Assembly: GCA_016704535.1 (NCBI GenBank)
Contig: JADIZZ010000002.1
Coordinates: 248,001 to 312,000 of the forward strand
From: Betaproteobacteria bacterium
Lineage (GTDB): Bacteria; Pseudomonadota; Gammaproteobacteria; Burkholderiales; Burkholderiaceae_C
DNA length: 64,000 nt
Direction: 5' to 3'
Shown here: positions 61,193 to 64,000 of the stretch, in pieces
How the letters are laid out: the number at the start of each line of letters is the position of its first letter
Position numbering within the stretch: the first letter of the stretch is position 1
Notes under the pieces: model-generated
Seen by the model: the letters and a program-made list of their open reading frames with translations, nothing else
Databases searched by the model: none
What the model was told of the DNA's origin: nothing
Program-made: the position numbers and the translations under genes

Positions 61193-61645
61193 CTATTCCT
61201 CAGCCGGCGGCAGCCCCAGGCTTTCCAGGTCGGCCAGATCCTTCAGGCGTCCCGTCGCCCGCTTGTTGGCCACAAAGTCGTCCAGCCCGATGAGGTTCAG
61301 ATCCAGCCCGTCCACGCCCAGCGTCACCCGGCGGGACCAGCACGCACCGAACTCCACGCCGTCGATGGCGGTCAGCAAATCGATGCGGCGGGGTGGGTGG
61401 CCCAGTTGCACCACCGAATCGGCGTCGAAGTCAGCCGCTGTCAGACCCAGCGATCCGAAACCGAACTGCCGCAGGGCGCGCAGCAGGCGTTCGATATTGG
61501 TCGGGTCGGGGCCGATCCAGAAGTCGATGTCGCCCGTGTAGCGCGGGTGGCCATGGGCCGCCAGCGCGTAGCCGCCGACCAGCAAGTACTCAACGCCCTG
61601 TGCGGCGAGCGACTCGGCAAACTCTTTGAAGTCGCGGTTCAGCAT
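61193..61645 (-). CDS. Nucleotidyltransferase family protein (DUF6036/AbiEii-like)
   Basis: 150 aa from ATG at 61645 (MLNRDFKEFAESLAAQGVEYLLVGG). The nucleotidyltransferase core GGYALAAHGHPRYTGDIDFWIG has the GG and DxD metal motif, followed by IERLLRALRQFGFG and a conserved RIDLLTAIDGVEF; it ends in FVANKRATGRLKDLADLESL. It resembles toxin-type (AbiEii/MNT) proteins, often encoded next to a small partner, which is present (61590-61787). It lies in an accessory patch beside a REP-like repeat and a spoVR remnant. Confidence 0.82.
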   Translation of the reverse strand: MLNRDFKEFAESLAAQGVEYLLVGGYALAAHGHPRYTGDIDFWIGPDPTNIERLLRALRQFGFGSLGLTAADFDADSVVQLGHPPRRIDLLTAIDGVEFGACWSRRVTLGVDGLDLNLIGLDDFVANKRATGRLKDLADLESLGLPPAEE

Positions 61646-61787
61646 CGTGCCCGGCTCGTGGCGGCTCGGCTTCCCGGCGCAGGGCTTCGACGGCTGCCAG
61701 GCGCTGGGCCATGCTGCGCTCACGCCAGAACGCCAAGTCGAGCATCGCTTGCTGGTGACGGGGGATGCGCGCCAGGGTTTTCTCCAT
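61590..61787 (-). CDS. Small putative partner of the nucleotidyltransferase
   Basis: 65 aa from ATG at 61787 in a different frame from the nucleotidyltransferase, overlapping its start by 56 bp. MEKTLARIPRHQQAMLDLAFWRERSMAQRLAAVEALRR and EPRLQRVCRVARR resemble the short proteins that precede DUF6036-type genes (their ending RLQRV.RV is typical). It may be an antitoxin-like partner. The overlap and small size keep confidence moderate. Confidence 0.55.
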   Translation of the reverse strand: MEKTLARIPRHQQAMLDLAFWRERSMAQRLAAVEALRREAEPPRAGHDAEPRLQRVCRVARRTGR

Positions 61788-61917
61788 GGGTCGATTTTCG
61801 CTGTCCGCTGCAGGGCTGTCCAGACACAACGGGGGAGATCGGGAATCAGGTCTTGCTGCTTGCCTCCCAGGAATCTCTGCGATGGCTCGCCCTCTGCGCC
61901 ACGCCCACTTCGGGCGC

Positions 61918-62148
61918 CACCTGCGCTCGCGTGAACCGAACATCCAGGTCTGAAACGGCAAGCTGCGGGGCGACCGGTCACTGACGCTGCGCCACCTCCA
62001 GCAAAACGACCACCCGCTGCACGACAGCGGGCAGGAAGTGCTGAAGCACGTGGCGCGGCTGCGGGGTTTCGGTGTGCAGCTGGAGTGTGCCAACGCCAAG
62101 GGCGAGGTGGCGAAGCGCTGGAGCGTGCCGGGGCCGGCGCAGGCTTGA
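61918..62148 (+). pseudogene. Decayed copy of the spoVR 3' end
   Basis: Codons read HLRSREPNIQV, then a TGA stop at 61951-61953, then NGKLRGDRSLTLRHLQQND, PLHDSGQEVLKHVARLRGFG, and it ends in GPAQA with a TGA at 62146. Most codons match spoVR 56113-56344 in the same order. It is the last ~75 codons of SpoVR with a nonsense change and several substitutions, placed 5.6 kb downstream of the intact gene and just 3 bp before the Bug receptor stop. Confidence 0.85.
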
Positions 62149-62151
62149 CTG

Positions 62152-63126
62152 TCAGCTGTCCACCTTCACATTCCCCTCCTTCACCACCCGCGCCCACTTC
62201 ACCTGCTCGCTCTGGATGAACTGCGCGAACTTCTCGCGCGTGCCGCCGCCGTCCTCGGCGCCGTAGGTCTCCATCTGCGCCTGCACGTCGGGCATGGCCA
62301 GCACGGTGTTGACGTCGCGGTTGATCTTGTCGGCAATCGCCGGTGACAGGCCCTTGGGCGCCACCAGGCCGTACCAGACCGTGGCTTCGAAGCCGTCGAA
62401 ACCCTGCTCCTGCATCGTCGGCACCGTCGGGTGGCCCTTGGCGCGCTTCAGGCGCGTCTGCGCAATCGCCACCACCTTGCCGCTCTTCACGTGCGGCGTG
62501 GCCGAGGTCATGGTCTCGAAGCTGTACTGCACCTGGCCGCCCATCAGGTCGGTCAGCGCCGGGCCGCTGCCCTTGTAGGGCACGTGGATGGCATCCACCT
62601 TCGCCTGCACCTTGAACATCTCCAGCGCCAGATGCTGCGCCGAGCCCTGGCCGGCCGAAGCGAACGCCACCTTGCCGGGTTCGGCCTTGCAGCGCGCGAC
62701 GACTTCCGCCACGCTCTTGTTCGGCACGTTGGGATTGGCGATCAACAGGTTGGGCGTCACGCCCACCATGCAGATCGGGGTGAAGTCGGTCTGCGCGTTG
62801 TAGCGCAGCTTGGCGCCCTGCAGCGCCGGGCCCAGGGCATGGCTGTTGATGTGCGCCATCAGCAGCACGCTGCCGTCGCCGGGCTGCTGCGCGGTGTACT
62901 CGGCGGCGATCAGTCCGGCCGCGCCGGCCTTGGTCTCGACGATGACCTGCTGGTTCCACATCGTCGTGAGCTTGGCGCCGACCACACGCGCCAGCGCGTC
63001 GGTGCCGCCGCCCGGCGGAAAGCCGACGACGATCTTCACCGGTCCGCTCGGCCAGGCCGGCTGGGCCCAGGCCGAGGGCAGGGCGATGGCGGCGGCGGCG
63101 CCTTGGATCAGGGAGCGTCTTTGCAT
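62152..63126 (-). CDS. TctC/Bug family tripartite tricarboxylate receptor
   Basis: 324 aa from ATG at 63126. Signal peptide MQRRSLIQGAAAAIALPSAWAQ. The mature part starts WPSGPVKIVVGFPPGGGTDALARVVG, the Bug hallmark, with later PYKGSGPALTDLMGGQVQ and VWYGLVAPKGL. Bug receptors bind carboxylates such as citrate, nicotinate or amino-acid-like ligands. No tctA/tctB genes are adjacent. It is upstream of, and on the same strand as, the class V aminotransferase fragment 45 bp away. Confidence 0.92.
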   Translation of the reverse strand: MQRRSLIQGAAAAIALPSAWAQPAWPSGPVKIVVGFPPGGGTDALARVVGAKLTTMWNQQVIVETKAGAAGLIAAEYTAQQPGDGSVLLMAHINSHALGPALQGAKLRYNAQTDFTPICMVGVTPNLLIANPNVPNKSVAEVVARCKAEPGKVAFASAGQGSAQHLALEMFKVQAKVDAIHVPYKGSGPALTDLMGGQVQYSFETMTSATPHVKSGKVVAIAQTRLKRAKGHPTVPTMQEQGFDGFEATVWYGLVAPKGLSPAIADKINRDVNTVLAMPDVQAQMETYGAEDGGGTREKFAQFIQSEQVKWARVVKEGNVKVDS

Positions 63127-63170
63127 GGTGGGGGGTCTCCTGTCGGGGTTCGGTTGGATCGGATGATTCG

Positions 63171-64000
63171 TCAGGCGCTGTGCGCTGCGGGGTGTTCGGC
63201 AAAGTGGTCCATCAGCGCCTGCACGCCGCTGCCGGCCAGCTTCACGCCAGCCAGCTTCAGGCCCATCTCGCAGCCGCCGACGGTGGCCACCAGGGTGAGG
63301 TCGTTGCAGTCGCCCAGGTGGCCGATGCGGAACATGCGGCCCTTCACCTTGCCCAGGCCGGTGCCCAGGCTGAGGTCGAAACGCGTGTGGATGAGCTTGC
63401 GCACGGCATCCGCGTCCACGCCCACGGGTGTGACCACGCCGGTGAGCACCGGCGAATACACGGCCGCGTCGGCGCACTGGATGGGCAGGCCCCAGGCGGT
63501 GACGGCGGCGCGCACACCGGCGGCCCAGCGCTGGTGGCGCGCGAACACGGTGTCCAGGCCGTGCTCCAGCACCATCTCCAGCGCCTCGTGCAGGCCGTAG
63601 AGCAGGTTGGTGCTGGGCGTGTAGGGCCAGTAGCCGCCCTTGTTCATCTCGACGATCTCGTCCCAGGCCCAGAAGCTCTTCGGCAGCCGGGCGCCTTTGC
63701 TGACCTCCAGCGCTCGCGGGCTCAGTGCGTTGAAGCTGATGCCCGGCGGCAGCATCAGGCCCTTCTGCGAACCGCTGATGGCCACGTCCACGCCCCAGGC
63801 GTCGTGGCGGTAGTCGGCGCTGGCCAGGCCCGAGATGGTGTCGACCATCAGCAGCGCCGGATGCTTCGCGCTGTCGATGGCGCGGCGCACGGCGGCGATG
63901 TCGCTGGTGACGCCGGTGCTGGTCTCGTTGTGCACCACGCACACGGCCTTGATCTGGTGCCCGGTGTCGGCGCGCAGGCGTTCTTCGATCAGCGCCGCAT
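63171..64000 (-). CDS. Class V aminotransferase (5' end cut by window edge)
   Basis: About 276 codons are present; the N-terminal part lies beyond 64000. VCVVHNETSTGVTSDIAAVRRA, VDTISGLASADYRHDAWGVDVAISGSQKGLMLPPG (PLP Lys in GSQKG) and FRIGHLGDCNDLTL match serine-glyoxylate / alanine-glyoxylate type enzymes. It is adjacent to a Bug receptor gene, which may supply a carboxylate substrate, by inference. The stop is at 63171. Confidence 0.9.
   Translation of the reverse strand, partial: AALIEERLRADTGHQIKAVCVVHNETSTGVTSDIAAVRRAIDSAKHPALLMVDTISGLASADYRHDAWGVDVAISGSQKGLMLPPGISFNALSPRALEVSKGARLPKSFWAWDEIVEMNKGGYWPYTPSTNLLYGLHEALEMVLEHGLDTVFARHQRWAAGVRAAVTAWGLPIQCADAAVYSPVLTGVVTPVGVDADAVRKLIHTRFDLSLGTGLGKVKGRMFRIGHLGDCNDLTLVATVGGCEMGLKLAGVKLAGSGVQALMDHFAEHPAAHSA

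Overview
The window is about 64 kb of high-GC chromosome from a betaproteobacterium, most likely order Burkholderiales near the Rubrivivax / Leptothrix / Ideonella / Rhizobacter group. This rests on the origin cluster gyrB-dnaN-dnaA | rpmH-rnpA-yidD-yidC-mnmE, the mnmG-rsmG-lysE-parA-parB cluster, the kdsD-kdsC-lptC group and the TctC/Bug-type periplasmic receptor. The assignment is by gene content and recalled family resemblance, not by a search. No phage, CRISPR array, intact insertion sequence, tRNA or rRNA gene was seen.

Layout. 1-9259 is the replication-origin neighbourhood: gyrB (cut by the window edge), dnaN and dnaA run left, and rpmH, rnpA, yidD, yidC and mnmE run right. DnaA boxes and opposed promoters lie between dnaA and rpmH, with further boxes between dnaA and dnaN and inside rnpA. 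9299-12524 holds apt, an exported histidine phosphatase and a KefB-type antiporter. 12606-14902 makes and exports the LPS core sugar Kdo (kdsD, kdsC, lptC), followed by an SDR and an SbtA/SbtB-type bicarbonate transporter with its PII-like partner. 17255-31796 is a mixed housekeeping and metabolic stretch: glycine-rich RRM protein, MarC protein, GMC oxidoreductase, HDOD regulator, acyl-CoA ligase, orphan polyamine receptor, MaoC hydratase, NnrU, DUF456, SRAP, pirin and DUF427. 31841-39811 has an orphan winged-helix/nuclease-like protein, an HDOD gene broken by an in-frame TAG, thioredoxin-fold proteins, an exported hydrolase and a NatAB-type exporter. 39841-41750 is a compact Crp/Fnr, YkgJ and DUF2892 group.

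41789-49841 is the chromosome segregation and tRNA/rRNA modification cluster. parA and parB are about 3 kb apart, separated by a GNAT gene, an opposite-strand argC, a small hydrolase and a membrane protein. A perfect 16-bp parS site lies inside mnmG and a one-mismatch copy inside rsmG.

51042-56344 is the stress operon prkA-yeaH-spoVR, with a good sigma-54 promoter match and a long structured leader. It is followed by a translationally coupled HDOD-GAF-histidine kinase and a response regulator with PAS, GGDEF and EAL domains. 60919-62148 is a small accessory patch: a REP-like inverted repeat, a nucleotidyltransferase toxin-like pair and a decayed second copy of the spoVR 3' end. The window ends with a Bug-type receptor and a class V aminotransferase cut by the right edge.

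The most useful leads are the coding-embedded parS sites with a split parAB locus, the sigma-54 promoter and duplicated spoVR tail, the stand-alone terminator-ended transcript near 20.5 kb, the SbtA/SbtB pair in a probable non-cyanobacterium, the cysteine-less glutaredoxin and the winged-helix/nuclease-like orphan.
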